This document shows positions 38,488-51,349 of a stretch of 64,000 nt of DNA, one piece after another (position 1 is the first letter of the stretch; every line of letters begins with the position of its first letter). This stretch comes from Mercurialis annua. Taxonomy: Eukaryota; Streptophyta; Magnoliopsida; Malpighiales; Euphorbiaceae. The stretch covers positions 26,892,628-26,956,627 of the forward strand of contig NC_065576.1 in NCBI RefSeq assembly GCF_937616625.2, written 5' to 3'. Both the position numbers and the translations under genes were made by a program. The notes below the pieces were generated by a model. The model saw only the letters and a program-made list of their open reading frames with translations, did not search any database and had not been told where the DNA came from.

Positions 38488-41183
38488 TTTGGTTTGTCTA
38501 AAAAGGTAAAATGCTTGGATTTCTTTCGTAACGTTTGTAAACGTTTAGCTTAAATTGTTAATAATGTGAAACGCTTAGATTTGTTTCGTAACATTTGGAA
38601 ACGTTCGGCTCATATCACTAAAAATGTGAAACGTTTGTTTTGTAACGTTTGTTAAAGTTAAGATTAAATCACTAAAAAAGTGAAACGTTTGGATTTGTTT
38701 CGTAGCGTTTGTAAACGTTTTGCTTAAATCGCTAAAAAAGTGAAATGTTTGGCTTAAATGGCTAAAAATGGGGAAATATTTCGATTTGTTTCGTAACGTT
38801 TTAAACGTTTGGTTTTGTTTCGTAACGTTTGTAAACATTTGGCTTAAATCGCTAAAAAGGGGAAACGTTTGGATTTGTTTCGTAACGTTTGTAAACATTT
38901 GGCTTAAATCGCTAAAAAGGGGAAACATTTGGATCTGTTTCATAACGTCTGTAAACGTTTGGATTTGTTTCGTAATATTTGTAAATATTCGGCTTAAATT
39001 TCTAAAAAGGTAAAACGCTTGATTTGTTTCGTAACGTTTGTAAACGTTCGGCTTAAATTGCTAAAAAGGTGAAACTTTGGATTTGTTTCGTAATGTTTGT
39101 AAACGTTAGTCTTAAATTTCTAAAGAGGTGAAACGCTTGGATTTGTTTTGTGCTGTTTGTAGACGTTGGGCTTATATCGCTAAAAATGTGAAATGCTTGG
39201 ATTTGTTTCGTAACGTTTGTAATCGTTCGGCTTAAATTGCTAAAAAGGTGAAACGTTGGATTTGTTTCGGAACGTTTGTAAACATTCGGCTTAGATTGCT
39301 AAAATTGTGAAACGTTTAGTTTTGTTTTGTAACGTTTGTATACGTTCGGCTTAAATCTCTAAAATAAGGAAACGTTTGGTTTTGTTTCACAACATTTAGA
39401 AACGTTCGGCTTAAATTGCTAAAAAGGTGAAACGTTTGGTTTTGTTTCTTAACGTTTGTAAATGTTTGGTTTAAATTGCTAAAAAGGTGAAATGTTTGGT
39501 ATTGTTTCATAACGTTTGTAAACGCTTGGCCTAATTCGCAAAAAAGGTGAAACGTTTCGATTTGTTTTGTAACATTTGTAAACGTTCAGCTTAAATTGCC
39601 AAAAAGGTGAAACGCTTGGATTTGTTTCGTTACGTTTGTAAACGTTCGACTTAAATTGCTAAAAATGTTAAACGCTTGGATTTGTTTCGTAACGTTTGTA
39701 AACGTTCGACTTAAATTGCTAAAAAGGTGAAGCGTTTGGTTTTATTTCATAACCTTTGTAAACGTTCAGCTTAAATCGCTAAAAAGGTGAAATATTTGGT
39801 TTTGTTTCGTAACGTTTGTAAATGTTCAGCTTAAATCGCTAAAAAGGTGAAACGCTTGGATTTGTTTCGTAACGTTTGTAAACGTTTGGGCTTAAATTGC
39901 TAAATAGGGGAAACGTTTGGATTTGTTTTGTAACGTTTGGATTTGTTTCGTAACGTTTGTAAACCATTTGGCTTAAATCGCTAAAAAGGAAAAACGTTTG
40001 GATTTGTTTCGTAACTTTTGTAAACGTTTGGCTTAAATCGCTAAAAAGGTGAAACGTTTGGATATTTTCGTAACGTTTGTAAACGTTCGGCTTAAATCGC
40101 TAAGACGGAGAAACATTTGGTTTTGTTTGTAAAGTTTGTAAACGTTTGGCTTCAATCGCTAACAGTTGAAACATTTGGATTTGTTTCTTAACATTTGGCT
40201 TAAATTGCTAAAAAGGGGAAACGTTTGGATTTGTTTCGTAACGTTTGTAAACGTTTGGTTTAAATCAGTAAAAAGGTAAAACGTTTGGATTTGTTTCGTA
40301 AACGTTTGGCTTAAATCGCTAAAAAGGGGACACGTTTGGATTTGTTTCGTAACGTTTCAAACATTTGGTTTTATTTCATAACGTTTATAAACATTTGGCT
40401 TATATCGCTAAAAAGGGGAAACGTTTGGATATGTTTTGTAACGTTTGTAAACGTTTGGCTAAAATCGCTAAAAAGGTGAAACGTTTCGATTTGTTTCAGG
40501 ACGTTTGTAAACATTTGGCTTAAATCGCTAAAAAAGTGAAATATTTGTCTTAAATCGCTAAAAATGGGGAAATGTTTGGATTTGTTTCATAACGTTTTAA
40601 ACGTTTGTAAATGTTTGGCTTAAATCGCTAAAAAGGGGAAATTTTTGGATTTGTTTCGTAATGTTTTAAACGTTTGGTTTTGTTTCGTAACGTTTGTAAA
40701 CGTTTTGCTTAAATCGCTAAAAAGGTGAAACGTTTGGATTTTTTCGTAATGTTTGTAAACGTTTGGCTAAAATCACTAAAAAGGGGAAACGTTTGGATTT
40801 GTTTTATAATGTTTGTAAACGTTTGGCTTAAAGGGTAAACGTTTGGACTTGTTTCGTAACGTTTGTAAACGTTTGGGTTTGTTTCGTAACGTTTGTAAAC
40901 GTTCGGCTTAAATTGTTAAAATGGGGAAACGTTTGGTTTTGTTTCGTAACGTTTGTAAAAGTTTGGCTTCAATCGCTAAGAAGATGAAACGTTTGGATTT
41001 GTTTCCTAACGTTTAACTTAAATTGCTAAAAAGGGGAAACGTTTGGATTTGTTTCGAAACGTTTGTAAACGTTTGGCTTAAATCACTAAAAAGGTGAAAC
41101 GTTTGGATTTGTTTCATAACGTTTAAAACGTTTGGCTTAAATTGCTAAAAAGGTGAACCTCCTTGATTTGTTTCTTAACGTTT

Positions 41184-41217
41184 TAACGTTTTACCTTTTT
41201 AGCAATTTAAGCCAAAT
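41184..41217 (-). repeat. Inverted half-unit 3
   Basis: The core at 41193-41213 is a perfect 21-bp complement of 41134-41154. The upstream CCTCCTTGATTTG variant matches copy 1, so these two descend from one unit. Confidence 0.88.
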
Positions 41218-41527
41218 GTTTGGTTTTGCTAAAAAGGTAAAACGCTTGGATTTGTTTCGCAACGTTTGTAAACGTTTGGCATAAATTGCTAAAAATATGA
41301 AACGTTTCGATTTATTTCGTAACGTTTTAAACATTTGGTTTTTTTTCATAACCTATAAAAACATTTGGCTTAAATAGCTAAAAAGGGGAAACGTTTGGAT
41401 TTCCTTTGTAACGTTTGTTAACGTTTGTCTTAAATCACTAAAAAGGTGAAACGTTTGGATTTGTTTCGTAACATTTGTAAACATTTAGCTTAAATCGCTA
41501 AAAAAGTGAAATGTTTGGCTTAAATCA

Positions 41528-43057
41528 CTAAAAATGGGGAAACATTTGGATTTGTTTCGTAACGTTTGTAAATGTTTGGCTTAAATCGCTAAAAAGGTGA
41601 AACATTTGGATTTTTTTCGTAACGTTTGTAAAAGTTTGGCTTAAATCGCTAAAAAGGTGAAACGGTTGGATTTGTTTCGTAACGTTTGTAAACGTTTGGC
41701 TTAAATCGATAAAAAGGTGAAACGTTTGGATTTGTTTCGTAACATTTGTAAACGTTTGGCTTAAATCACTAGAAAGGTGAAACTTTTGGATTTGTTTTGT
41801 AACGTTTGTAAACTTTTGGCTTAAAGGGTAAACGTTTGGACTTGTTTCGTAACGTTTGTAAAAGTTTGGATTTCTTTTGTATCGTTTGTAAATGTTCGGC
41901 TTAAATCGTTAAAATGGGAAAACGTTTGGTTTTGTTTCGCAACGTTTGTTAACGTTTGGCTTCAATCGCTAAGAAGATGAAACGTTTGGATTTGTTTCGT
42001 AACGTTTAACTTAAATTGCTAAAAAAGTGAAACGTTTGGATTTGTTTCGAAACGATTCTAAACGTTTGGCTTAAATCACTAAAAAGGTGAAACGTTTGGA
42101 TTTGTTTCATAACGTTTATAAACGTTTGGCTTATATTGCTAAAAGGTGAAACTCTTGGATTTATTTCTTAACGTTTTAAACGTTTTACCTTTTTAGCAAT
42201 TTAAGCCAAACGCTTGGTTTTGCTAAAAAGGTAAAACGCTTGGAGTTGTTTCGTAACGTTTGTAAACGTTTGGCTTAAATTGCTAAAAATAGGAAACTTT
42301 TGGATTTATTTCATAACGTTTTAAACATTAGGTTTTGTTTCATAACCTTTAAAAACAATTGGCTTAAATCGCTAAAAAGGGGAAACGTTTGGATTCGTTT
42401 TGTAACGTTTGTTAACATTTGGCTTAAATCACTAAAAAGGTTAAACGTATGGATTTGTTTCGTAACGTTTGTAAACGTTTGGCTTAAATCGCTAAAAAAG
42501 TGAAATGTTTGGCTTAAATCGCTAAAAATAGGGAAACGTTTGGATTTGTTTCGTAACGTTTTAAACGTTTGTTTTTTTACCGTAACGTTTGTAAACATTT
42601 GGCTTAAATCGCTAAAAAGGTGAAACGTTTTGATTTGTTTTGTAACGTTTTAAACGTTTGGTTTTGTTTTGTAACGTTTGTAAACGTTTGGCTTAAATCG
42701 CTAAAAAGGTGATACGCTTGGATTTGTTTCGTAACGTTTTAAAACGATTGGTTTTGTTTCGTAACGTTTTGCTTAAATTGCGAAAAATGTGAAACGTTTT
42801 GATTTGTTTCGTAACGTTTGTAAACTATTTGGCTGAAATCGCTAAAAAGGTGAAACATTTGGATTTGTTTCGTAACGTTTGTAAAAGTTTGGCTTAAATC
42901 GCTAAAAAGGTGAAACGTTTGGATTTGTTTCCAAACGTTTGTAAACGTTTGGCTTAAATCGCTAAAAAGGGGAAACGTTTGGATTTGTTTCGTAACATTT
43001 GTAAACGTTTCGCTTAAATCGCTAAAAAGGGGAAACGTTTGTAAACGTTTGGCTTAA
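41528..43057 (+). repeat. 1530-bp tandem duplication, copy 1
   Basis: The sequence recurs 1530 bp downstream with very few differences, for example GTTTGTTAAC at 42409 against GTTAGTTAAC at 43939. The left edge is inferred by subtracting the unit length from the right edge. The right edge is sharp: at 43058 this copy reads GGCTTAAATCGC, whereas the second copy ends in GGCTTAAAGGG. Confidence 0.88.
42178..42211 (-). repeat. Inverted half-unit 4
   Basis: This copy lies inside the first 1530-bp duplicate. The upstream partner has lost one A (GCTAAAAGG), so the stem has a bulge. It is followed by CGCTTGGTTTTGC. Confidence 0.85.
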
Positions 43058-44587
43058 ATCGCTAAAAATGGGGAAACGTTTGGATTTGTTTCGTAACGTT
43101 TGTAAATGTTTGGATTAAATCGCTAAAAAGGTGAAACATTTGGATTTTTTTCGTAACGTTTGTAAAAGTTTGGCCTATATCGCTAAAAAGGTGAAACGGT
43201 TGGATTTGTTTCGTAACGTTTGTAAACGTTTGGCTTAAATCGATAAAAAGGTGAAACGTTATTTGTTTCGTAACATTTGTAAACGTTTGGCTTAAATCAC
43301 TAAAAAGGTGAAACTTTTGGATTTGTTTTGTAAGGTTTGTAAACTTTTGGCTTAAAGGGTAAACGTTTGAACTTGTTTCGTAACGTTTGTAAAAGTTTGG
43401 ATTTCTTTTGTAACGTTTGTAATGTTCGGCTTAAATCGTTAAAATGGGAAAACGTTTGGTTTTGTTTCGCAACGTTTGTAAACGTTTGGCTTCAATCGCT
43501 AAGAAGATGAAACGTTTGGATTTGTTTCGTAACGTTTAACTTAAATTGCTAAAAAAGTGAAACGTTTGGATTTGTTTCGAAACGATTCTAAACGTTTGGC
43601 TTAAATCACTAAAAAGGTGAAACGTTTGGATTTGTTTCATAACGTTTATAAACGTTTGGCTTATATTGCTAAAAGGTGAAACTCTTGGATTTATTTCTTA
43701 ACGTTTTAAACGTTTTACCTTTTTAGCAATTTAAGCCAAACGTTTGGTTTTGCTAAAAAGGTAAAACGCTTGGAGTTGTTTCGTAACGTTTGTAAACGTT
43801 TGGCTTAAATTGCTAAAAATGGGAAACTTTTGGATTTATTTCATAACGTTTTAAACATTAGGTTTTGTTTCATAACCTTTAAAAACAATTGGCTTAAATC
43901 GCTAAAAAGGGGAAACGTTTGGATTCGTTTTGTAACGTTAGTTAACATTTGGCTTAAATCACTAAAAAGGTTAAACGTATGGATTTGTTTCGTAACGTTT
44001 GTAAACGTTTGGCTTAAATCGCTAAAAAAGTGAAATGTTTGGCTTAAATCGCTAAAAATAGGGAAACGTTTGGATTTGTTTCGTAACGTTTTAAACGTTT
44101 GTTTTTTTACCGTAACGTTTGTAAACATTTGGCTTAAATCGCTAAAAAGGTGAAACGTTTTGATTTGTTTTGTAACGTTTTAAACGTTTGGTTTTGTTTT
44201 GTAACGTTTGTAAACGTTTGGCTTAAATCGCTAAAAAGGTGATACGCTTGGATTTGTTTCGTAACGTTTTAAAACGATTGGTTTTGTTTCGTAACGTTTG
44301 GCTTAAATTGCTAAAAATGTGAAACGTTTTGATTTGTTTCGTAACGTTTGTAAACTATTTGGCTGAAATCGCTAAAAAGGTGAAACATTTGGATTTGTTT
44401 CGTAACGTTTGTAAAAGTTTGGCTTAAATCGCTAAAAAGGTGAAACGTTTGGATTTGTTTCCTAACGTTTGTAAACGTTTGGCTTAAATCGCTAAAAAGG
44501 GGAAACGTTTGGATTTGTTTCGTAACATTTGTAAACGTTTCGCTTAAATCGCTAAAAAGGGGAAATGTTTGTAAACGTTTGGCTTAA
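43058..44587 (+). repeat. 1530-bp tandem duplication, copy 2
   Basis: This is the second copy. Similarity to copy 1 ends at the AAAGGGTAAACG marker near 44587, so the marker sits at the duplication breakpoint. Each copy carries one further marker and one inverted half-unit, so the duplication added a whole domain 2 unit plus a fraction. Confidence 0.88.
43708..43741 (-). repeat. Inverted half-unit 5
   Basis: This is the same element as copy 4, 1530 bp downstream in the second duplicate. It is followed by CGTTTGGTTTTGC. Confidence 0.85.
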
Positions 44588-44940
44588 AGGGTAAACGTTT
44601 AGATTTGTTTTGTAACGTTTGTAAACGTTTGGATTTGTTTTGTAACGTTTGTAAACGTTCCGCTTAAATCGCTAAAATGGGTAAACGTTTGGTTTTGTTT
44701 CATAACGTTTGTAAACATTTGGATTCAATTGCTAAAAAGGTGAAACGTTTGGATTTGTTTCGTAACGTTTGGCTTAAATTGCTAAAAAGGTGAAACGTTT
44801 GGATTTGTTTTGTAACGTTTGTAAACGTTTGGCTTAAATCGCTAAAAAGGTGAAACATTTGGATTTGTTTCGTAACATTTGTAAACGTTTGGCATAAATT
44901 GCTAAAAAGGTTAAACGCTTGGATTTGTTTTTTAAAGTTT

Positions 44941-44976
44941 TAAACGTTTCACCTTTTTAGCAATATAAGCCAAATG
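44941..44976 (-). repeat. Inverted half-unit 6
   Basis: The core carries GCAATATAAGCC. It is followed by the GGTTTGTCTAAAAAGG variant, so it belongs to the second subtype together with copies 2, 8, 10 and 11. Confidence 0.82.
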
Positions 44977-46069
44977 TTTGGTTTGTCTAAAAAGGTAAAA
45001 TGCTTGGATTTGTTTCGTAACGTTTGTAAACGTTTAGCTTAAATTGCTAAAAATGTGAAACGCTTGGATTTGTTTCGTAACGTTTGAAAACGTTCGGCTT
45101 AAATCACTAAAAAGGTGAAACGTTTGTTTCACAACGTTTATAAACATTTGGCTTATATCGCTATAAAGGGGAAACGTTTGGATATGTTTGTAAACGTTTG
45201 ACTAAAATCGCTAAATCGGTGAAACGTTTGGATTTGTTTCATAACGTTTGTAAACGTTTGGCTTAAATCGCTAAAAAAGTGAAATGTTTGGCTTAAATCG
45301 CTAAAAATGGGGAAATGTTTGAATTTGTTTCGTAACGTTTTAAACGTTTTGTTTTGTTTCGTAACGCTTGTAAACGTTTGGCTTAGATGGCTAAATAGGC
45401 GAAACGTTTAAATTTGTTTCGTAACGTTTTAAACATTTGGTTTTGTTTCGTAACAGTTGTAAACGTTTGGCTTAAATCGCTAAAAAGGTGAAACGTTTAG
45501 ATTTTTTTCGTAACGTTTGTAAACGTTTGGCTTAAATCGCTAAAAAGGTGAAACGGTTGGATTTGTTTTGTAACGTTTGTAAACGTTTGGCTTATATCGA
45601 TAAAAAGGTAAAACGTTTGGATTTGTTTCGTAACGTTTGTAAACGTTTGGCTAAAATCACTAAAAAGGGGAAACGTTTGGATTTGTTTTGTAACGTTTGT
45701 AAACGTTTAGCTTAAAGGGTAAACGTTTGGACCTGTTTCGTAACGTTTGTAAACGTTTGGATTTGTTTCGTAACGTTTGTAAACGTTCGGCTTAAATCAT
45801 TAAAATGGGGAAACGTTTGGTTTTGTTTCGAAACGTTTGTAAAAGTTTGGCTTCAATCGCTAAGAAGATGAAACGTTTGGATTTGTTTCGTAACGTTTAA
45901 CTTAAATTGCTAAAAAGGGGAAACGTTTGGATTTGTTTCGAAACGTTTGTAAACGTTTGGCTTAAATCACTAAAAAGGTGAAACGTTTGGATTTTTTTCA
46001 TTACGTTTATAAATGTTTGGCTTAAATTGCTAAAAAGGTGAACCTCCTTGATTTGTTTCTTAACGTTTT

Positions 46070-46102
46070 AACGTTTTACCTTTTTAGCAATTTAAGCCAA
46101 AT
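46070..46102 (-). repeat. Inverted half-unit 7
   Basis: First subtype (preceded by CCTCCTTGATTTG), in the first 2444-bp duplicate. It sits about 356 bp after its AAAGGGTAAAC marker. Confidence 0.82.
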
Positions 46103-47251
46103 GTTTTGTTTTGCTAAAAAGGTAAAACGCTTGGATTTGTTTCGCAACATTTGTAAACGTTTGGCATAAATTGCTAAAAATGTGAAACGTTTGGATTTAT
46201 TTCGTAACATTTTAAACATTTGGTTTATTTTCATAACCTATAAAAACATTTGGCTTAAATCGCTAAAATGGGGAAACGTTTGGATTTCCTTTGTAACATT
46301 TGTTAACGTTTGGCTTAAATCACTAAAAAGGTGAAACGTTTGGATTTGTTTCGTAACATTTGTAAACATTTAGCTTAAATCGCTAAAAAAGTGAAATGAT
46401 TGGCTTAAATCGCTAAAAATGTGGAAACGTTTAAATTTGTTTCATAAAAATGGGGAAACGTTTGTTTTTTTTTCGTAACGTTTGTAAACATTTGGCTTAA
46501 ATCGCTAAAAAGGTGAAACGTTTGGATTTGTTTCGTAACGTTTTAAACGTTTGGTTTTGTTTTGTAACGTTTGTAAACGTTTGGCTTATAATTCTAAAAA
46601 GGTGATACACATGGATTTCTTTCGTAACATTTTAAACGACTGGTTTTGTTTCGTAGCGTTTGTAAACGTTTGGCTTAAATTTCTAAAAATATGAAACGTT
46701 TTGATTTGTTTCGTAACGTTTGTAAACTATTTGGCTTAAATCGCTAAAAAGGTGAAACATTTGGATTTCTTTCGTAACGTTTGTAAACGTTTGGCTTAAA
46801 TCGCTAAAAAGGTGAAACTTTTGGATTTGTTTCCTAACGTTTGTAAACGTTTGGCTTAAATCGCCAAAAAGGGGAAACGTTTAGATTTGTTTCGTAACGT
46901 TTGTAAACGTTTGGCTTAAATCGCTAAAAACGGGAAACGTTTGGAAACGTTTGGCTTAATGGGTAAACATTTGGACTTGTTTTGTAACGTTTATAAATGT
47001 TTGGATTTGTTTCGTAACGATTGTAAACGTTCGGCTTAAATCGCTAAAATGGGGAAACGTTTGGTTTTGTTTCATAACGTTTGTAAACATTTGGATTCAA
47101 TCGCTAAAAAGGTGAAACGTTCGGATTTGTTTCGTAACGTTTGGCCTAAATTGCTAAAAAGGGGAAACGTTTGGATTTGTTTTGTAACGTTTGTAAACGT
47201 TTGGCTTAAATTGCTAAAAAGGTGAAACGCTTGGATTTGTTTCTTAACGTT

Positions 47252-47290
47252 TTAAACGTTTCACCTTTTTCGTAATTTAAGCCAAATGTT
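47252..47290 (-). repeat. Inverted half-unit 8
   Basis: Second subtype, with TTTTTCGTAATTTAAGCC in the core. It sits about 296 bp after the AATGGGTAAAC marker at 46958. Confidence 0.8.
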
Positions 47291-48513
47291 TGGTTTGTCT
47301 AAAGGTAAAATGCTTGGATTTGTTTTTTAACGTTTAACTTAAATTGCTAAAAATGTGAAACGCTTGGATTTGTTTTGTAACGTTTGGGAACGTTCGGCTT
47401 ATATCACTAAAAATGTGAAACGTTTGTTAAAGTTTGGCTTAAATCACTAAAAAGGTGAAACGTTTGGATTTGTTTCATAACATTTGTAAACGTTTGGCTT
47501 AAATCGCTAAAAAGGGGAAACATTTGGATTTGTTTCGTAACGTTTGTTAACGTTTGGCTTAAATCTCTAAAAATGTTAAACGCTTGGATTTGTTTCGTAA
47601 TATTTGTAAACGTTCAGCTTTAATTTCTAAAAAGGTAAAACGCTTGATTTGTTTCGTAACGTTTGTAAACGTTCGACTTAAATTGCTAAAAAGGTGAAAC
47701 TTTGGATTTGTTTCGTAATGTTTGTAAACATTAGTCTTAAATTTCTAAAAAGGTGAAACGCTTGGATTTGTTTCGTACCGTTTGTAGACATTGGGCTTAT
47801 ATCGCTAAAAATGTGAAATGCTTGGATTTGTTTCGTAACGTTTGTAAATGTTGGTCTTAAATTGCTAAAAAGGTGAAACGTTGGATTTGTTTCGTAACGT
47901 TTGTAAACATTCGGCTTAAATTGCTAAAAAGGTAAAACTTTTAGTTTTATTTTGTAATGTTTGTAAACGTTCGGCTTAAATCGCTAAAATAAGGAAACGT
48001 TTGGTTTTGTTTCATAACGTTTAGAAACGTTTGGCTTAAATTGCTAAAAAGGTGAAACGGTTGGATTTGTTTCGTAACGTTTGTAAACGTTTGGCTAAAA
48101 TCACTAAAAAGGGGAAACGTTTGGATTTGTTTTGTAACGTTTGTAAACGTTTAGCTTAAAGGGTAAACGTTTGGACTTGTTTCGTAACGTTTGTAAACGT
48201 TTGGATTTGTTTCGTAACGTTTGTAAACGTTCGGCTTAAATCATTAAAATGGGGAAACGTTTGGTTTTGTTTCGAAACGTTTGTAAAAGTTTGGCTTCAA
48301 TCGCTAAGAAGATGAAACGTTTGGATTTGTTTCGTAACGTTTAACTTAAATTGCTAAAAAGGGGAAACGTTTGGATTTGTTTCGAAACGTTTGTAAACGT
48401 TTGGCTTAAATCACTAAAAAGGTGAAACGTTTGGATTTTTTTCATTACGTTTATAAATGTTTGGCTTAAATTGCTAAAAAGGTGATCCTCCTTGATTTGT
48501 TTTTTAACGTTTT

Positions 48514-48547
48514 AACGTTTTACCTTTTTAGCAATTTAAGCCAAATG
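48514..48547 (-). repeat. Inverted half-unit 9
   Basis: This is the duplicate of copy 7, 2444 bp downstream. The upstream text now reads GATCCTCCTTG. Confidence 0.82.
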
Positions 48548-49696
48548 TTTGGTTTTTCTAAAAAGGTAAAACGCTTGGATTTGTTTCGCAACATTTGTAA
48601 ACGTTTGGCATAAATTGCTAAAAATGTGAAACGTTTGGATTTATTTCGTAACATTTTAAACATTTGGTTTATTTTCATAACCTATAAAAACATTTGGCTT
48701 AAATCGCTAAAATGGGGAAACGTTTGGATTTCCTTTATAACGTTTGTTAACGTTTGGCTTAAATCACTAAAAAGGTGAAACGTTTGGATTTGTTTCGTAA
48801 CATTTGTAAACATTTAGCTTAAATCGCTAAAAAAGTGAAATGATTGGCTTAAATCGCTAAAAATGGGGAAACGTTTAAATTTGTTTCATAAAAATGGGGA
48901 AACGTTTGTTTTTTTTTTCGTAACGTTTGTAAACATTTGGCTTAAATCGCTAAAAAGGTGAAACGTTTGGATTTGTTTCGTAACGTTTTAAACGTTTGGT
49001 TTTGTTTTGTAACGTTTGTAAACATTTGGCTTATAATGCTAAAAAGGTGATACACATGGATTTCTTTCGTAACGTTTTAAACGACTGGTTTTGTTTCGTA
49101 GCGTTTGTAAACGTTTGGCTTAAATTTCTAAAAATGGGAAACGTTTTGATTTGTTTCGTAACGTTTGTAAACTATTTGGCTTAAATCGCTAAAAAGGTGA
49201 AACATTTGGATTTCTTTCGTAACGTTTGTAGACGTTTGGCTTAAATCGCTAAAAAGGTGAAACTTTTGGATTTGTTTCCTAACGTTTGTAAACGTTTGGC
49301 TTAAATCGCTAAAAAGGGGAAACGTTTAGATTTGTTTCGTAACATTTGTAAACGTTTGGCTTAAATCGCTAAAAACGGGAAACGTTTGTAAACGTTTGGC
49401 TTAATGGGTAAACATTTGGACTTGTTTTGTAACGTTTATAAATGTTTGGATTTGTTTCGTAACGATTGTAAACGTTCGGCTTAAATCGCTAAAATGGGGA
49501 AACGTTTAGTTTTGTTTCATAACGTTTGTAAACATTTGGATTCAATCGCTAAAAAGGTGAAACGTTCGGATTTGTTTCGTAACGTTTGGCTTAAATTGCT
49601 AAAAAGGGGAAACGTTTGGATTTGTTTTATAACGTTTGTAAACGTTTGGCTTAAATTGCTAAAAAGGTGAAACGCTTGGATTTGTTTCTTAACGTT

Positions 49697-49733
49697 TTAA
49701 ACGTTTCACCTTTTTCGTAATTTAAGCCAAATG
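49697..49733 (-). repeat. Inverted half-unit 10
   Basis: This is the duplicate of copy 8 in the second 2444-bp unit, with the same TTTTTCGTAATTTAAGCC core. Confidence 0.8.
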
Positions 49734-51047
49734 TTTGGTTTGTCTAAAGGTAAAATGCTTGGATTTGTTTTGTAACGTTTAGCTTAAATTGCTAAAAATG
49801 TGAAACGCTTGGATTTGTTTTGTAACGTTTGGGAACGTTCGGCTTATATCACTAAAAATGTGAAACGTTTGTTAAAGTTTGGCTTAAATCACTAAAAAGG
49901 TGAAACGTTTGGATTTGTTTCGTAACATTTGTAAACGTTTGGCTTAAATCGCTAAAAAGGGGAAACATTTGGATTTGTTTCGTAACGTTTGTTAACGTTT
50001 GGCTTAAATCTCTAAAAATGTTAAACGCTTGGATTTGTTTCGTAATATTAGTAAACGTTCAGCTTTAATTTCTAAAAAGGTAAAACGCTTGATTTGTTTC
50101 GTAACGTTTGTAAACGTTCGACTTAAATTGCTAAAAAGGTGAAACTTTGGATTTGTTTCGTAATGTTTGTAAACATTAGTCTTAAATTTCTAAAAAGGTG
50201 AAACGCTTGGATTTGTTTCGTACCGTTTGTAGACATTGGGCTTATATCGCTAAAAATGTGAAATGCTTGGATTTGTTTCGTAACGTTTGTAAATGTTGGT
50301 CTTAAATTGCTAAAAAGGTGAAACGTTGGATTTGTTTCGTAACGTTTGTAAACATTCGGCTTAAATTTCTAAAAAGGTAAAACTTTTAGTTTTATTTTAT
50401 AATGTTTGTAAACGTTCGGCTTAAATCGCTAAAATAAGGAAACGTTTGGTTTTGTTTCATAACGTTTAGAAACGTTTGGCTTAAATTGCTAAAAAGGTGA
50501 AACATTTAGTTTTGTTTCTTAACGTTTGCAAATGTTTGGTTTAAATCGCTAAAAAGGTGAAATGTTTTGTTTTGTTTCATAACGTTTGTAAACGTTTGGC
50601 CTAATTCGCTAAAAAGGTGAAACGTTTCGATTTGTTTTGTAACATTTGTAAACGTTCAGCTTAAATTGCCAAAAAGGTGAAACGCTTGGATTTGTTTCGT
50701 AATGTTTGTAAACGTTCGGCTTAAATTGCTAAAAAGGTGAAGCGTTTGGTTTTATTTCATAACCTTTGTAAGCGTTTGGCTTAAATCGCTAAAAAGGTGA
50801 AATATTTGGTTTTGTTTCGTAACGTTTGTAAATGTTCCGCTTAAATCGCTAAAAAGGTGAAACGCTTGGATTTGTTTCGTAACGTTTGTAAACATTTGGG
50901 CTTAAATTGCTAAATAGGGGTAATGTTTGGATTTGTTTTGTAACATTTGGATTTGTTTCGTAACGTTTGTAAACCATTTGGCTTAAATCGCTAAAAAGGT
51001 GAAACGTTTGGATTAGTTTCGTAACGTTTGTAAACGTTTGGCTTTAA

Positions 51048-51056
51048 TCTTTAAAA
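51048..51056 (+). repeat. MITE target-site duplication, left
   Basis: TCTTTAAAA lies directly left of the element and is repeated exactly at 51421-51429. Confidence 0.93.
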
Positions 51057-51127
51057 GGGTAATTGATTCTAGGGGTCACTGCACTTTTCAAGAATTGCAA
51101 AATGGTGGCCGAACTTCAAAACGTAAC
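51057..51127 (+). repeat. MITE terminal inverted repeat, left (71 bp)
   Basis: It begins GGGTAATTGATT and ends CTTCAAAACGTAAC. It matches the reverse complement of the right end with about seven mismatches, and weaker similarity continues some 17 bp further inward. Confidence 0.9.
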
Positions 51128-51349
51128 AAAATGGTTACTAAACTTTCAAATATGTGATTTTGGAAGGTTTTTAAGTGTTTTACGGTCAAATTATACATAT
51201 GTAGTAATCAAATTTTGGTTATTTATGACAAATAATACCTTATATTTCATATATACACATAATCAACAAAAAATCAACTCGAAATATTTTTCTTCGGTGA
51301 CCAAAAATCCTTCTATCTTAACAAAACCAAATAGTATAGTAACTAAAAT

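Larger units (their letters stand above)
45615..48059 (+). repeat. 2444-bp tandem duplication, copy 1
   Basis: Two successive domain 2 units recur 2444-2445 bp downstream (TCGCTAAAAACGGGAAACG at 46921 and 49366). Shared oddities include the truncated monomer TTTCATAAAAATGGGG (46439 and 48884). Copy 1 ends where GGTGAAACGGTTGG leads into copy 2. Confidence 0.87.
48060..50503 (+). repeat. 2444-bp tandem duplication, copy 2
   Basis: The second copy runs to about 50503 and then continues into sequence similar to 39.42-40.0 kb (TTTCTTAACGTTTGCAAATG at 50515 against the related monomer near 39446). That continuation is probably the ancestral order, and the junction at 48059/48060 is the new one. 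Confidence 0.85.
1..51056 (+). repeat. Satellite 1 array, 60-bp monomer (left part)
   Basis: This is a continuous tandem array of a 60-bp monomer made of two 30-bp half-units. Both halves begin with AAACGTTTGG. Half A continues ATTTGTTTCGTAACG and half B continues CTTAAATCGCTAAAAAGG. A-B alternation is the rule. Extra A halves (A-A-B, typically written TTTTAAACGTTTGGTTTTG) and truncated B halves recur and mark larger units. The array is AT-rich, and most of it has the orientation shown. It has no embedded gene. Open frames of 60-245 codons on both strands are 20-residue repeats, because 60 is a multiple of three and the consensus lacks stops in some frames. I do not recognise a named family. 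The array continues past the left edge of the window. Confidence 0.97.
36851..51056 (+). repeat. Satellite 1, domain 2 (1.0-1.25-kb units)
   Basis: This domain has the same 60-bp monomer but a different higher-order organisation. A truncated B half fused to the next A half (CTTAAAGGGTAAACG or CTTAATGGGTAAACG) occurs at about 37151, 38155, 40827, 41820, 43351, 44583, 45711, 46955, 48154 and 49400. In each case it is followed 295-360 bp later by a short inverted B half-unit. Neither marker occurs in domain 1. Segments near 39.0-40.0 and 50.1-51.05 kb resemble the CGCTTGG-rich region of domain 1. An ~11-kb offset (41.8 to 53.27 kb, 39.0 to 50.1 kb) is still visible. Confidence 0.75.
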
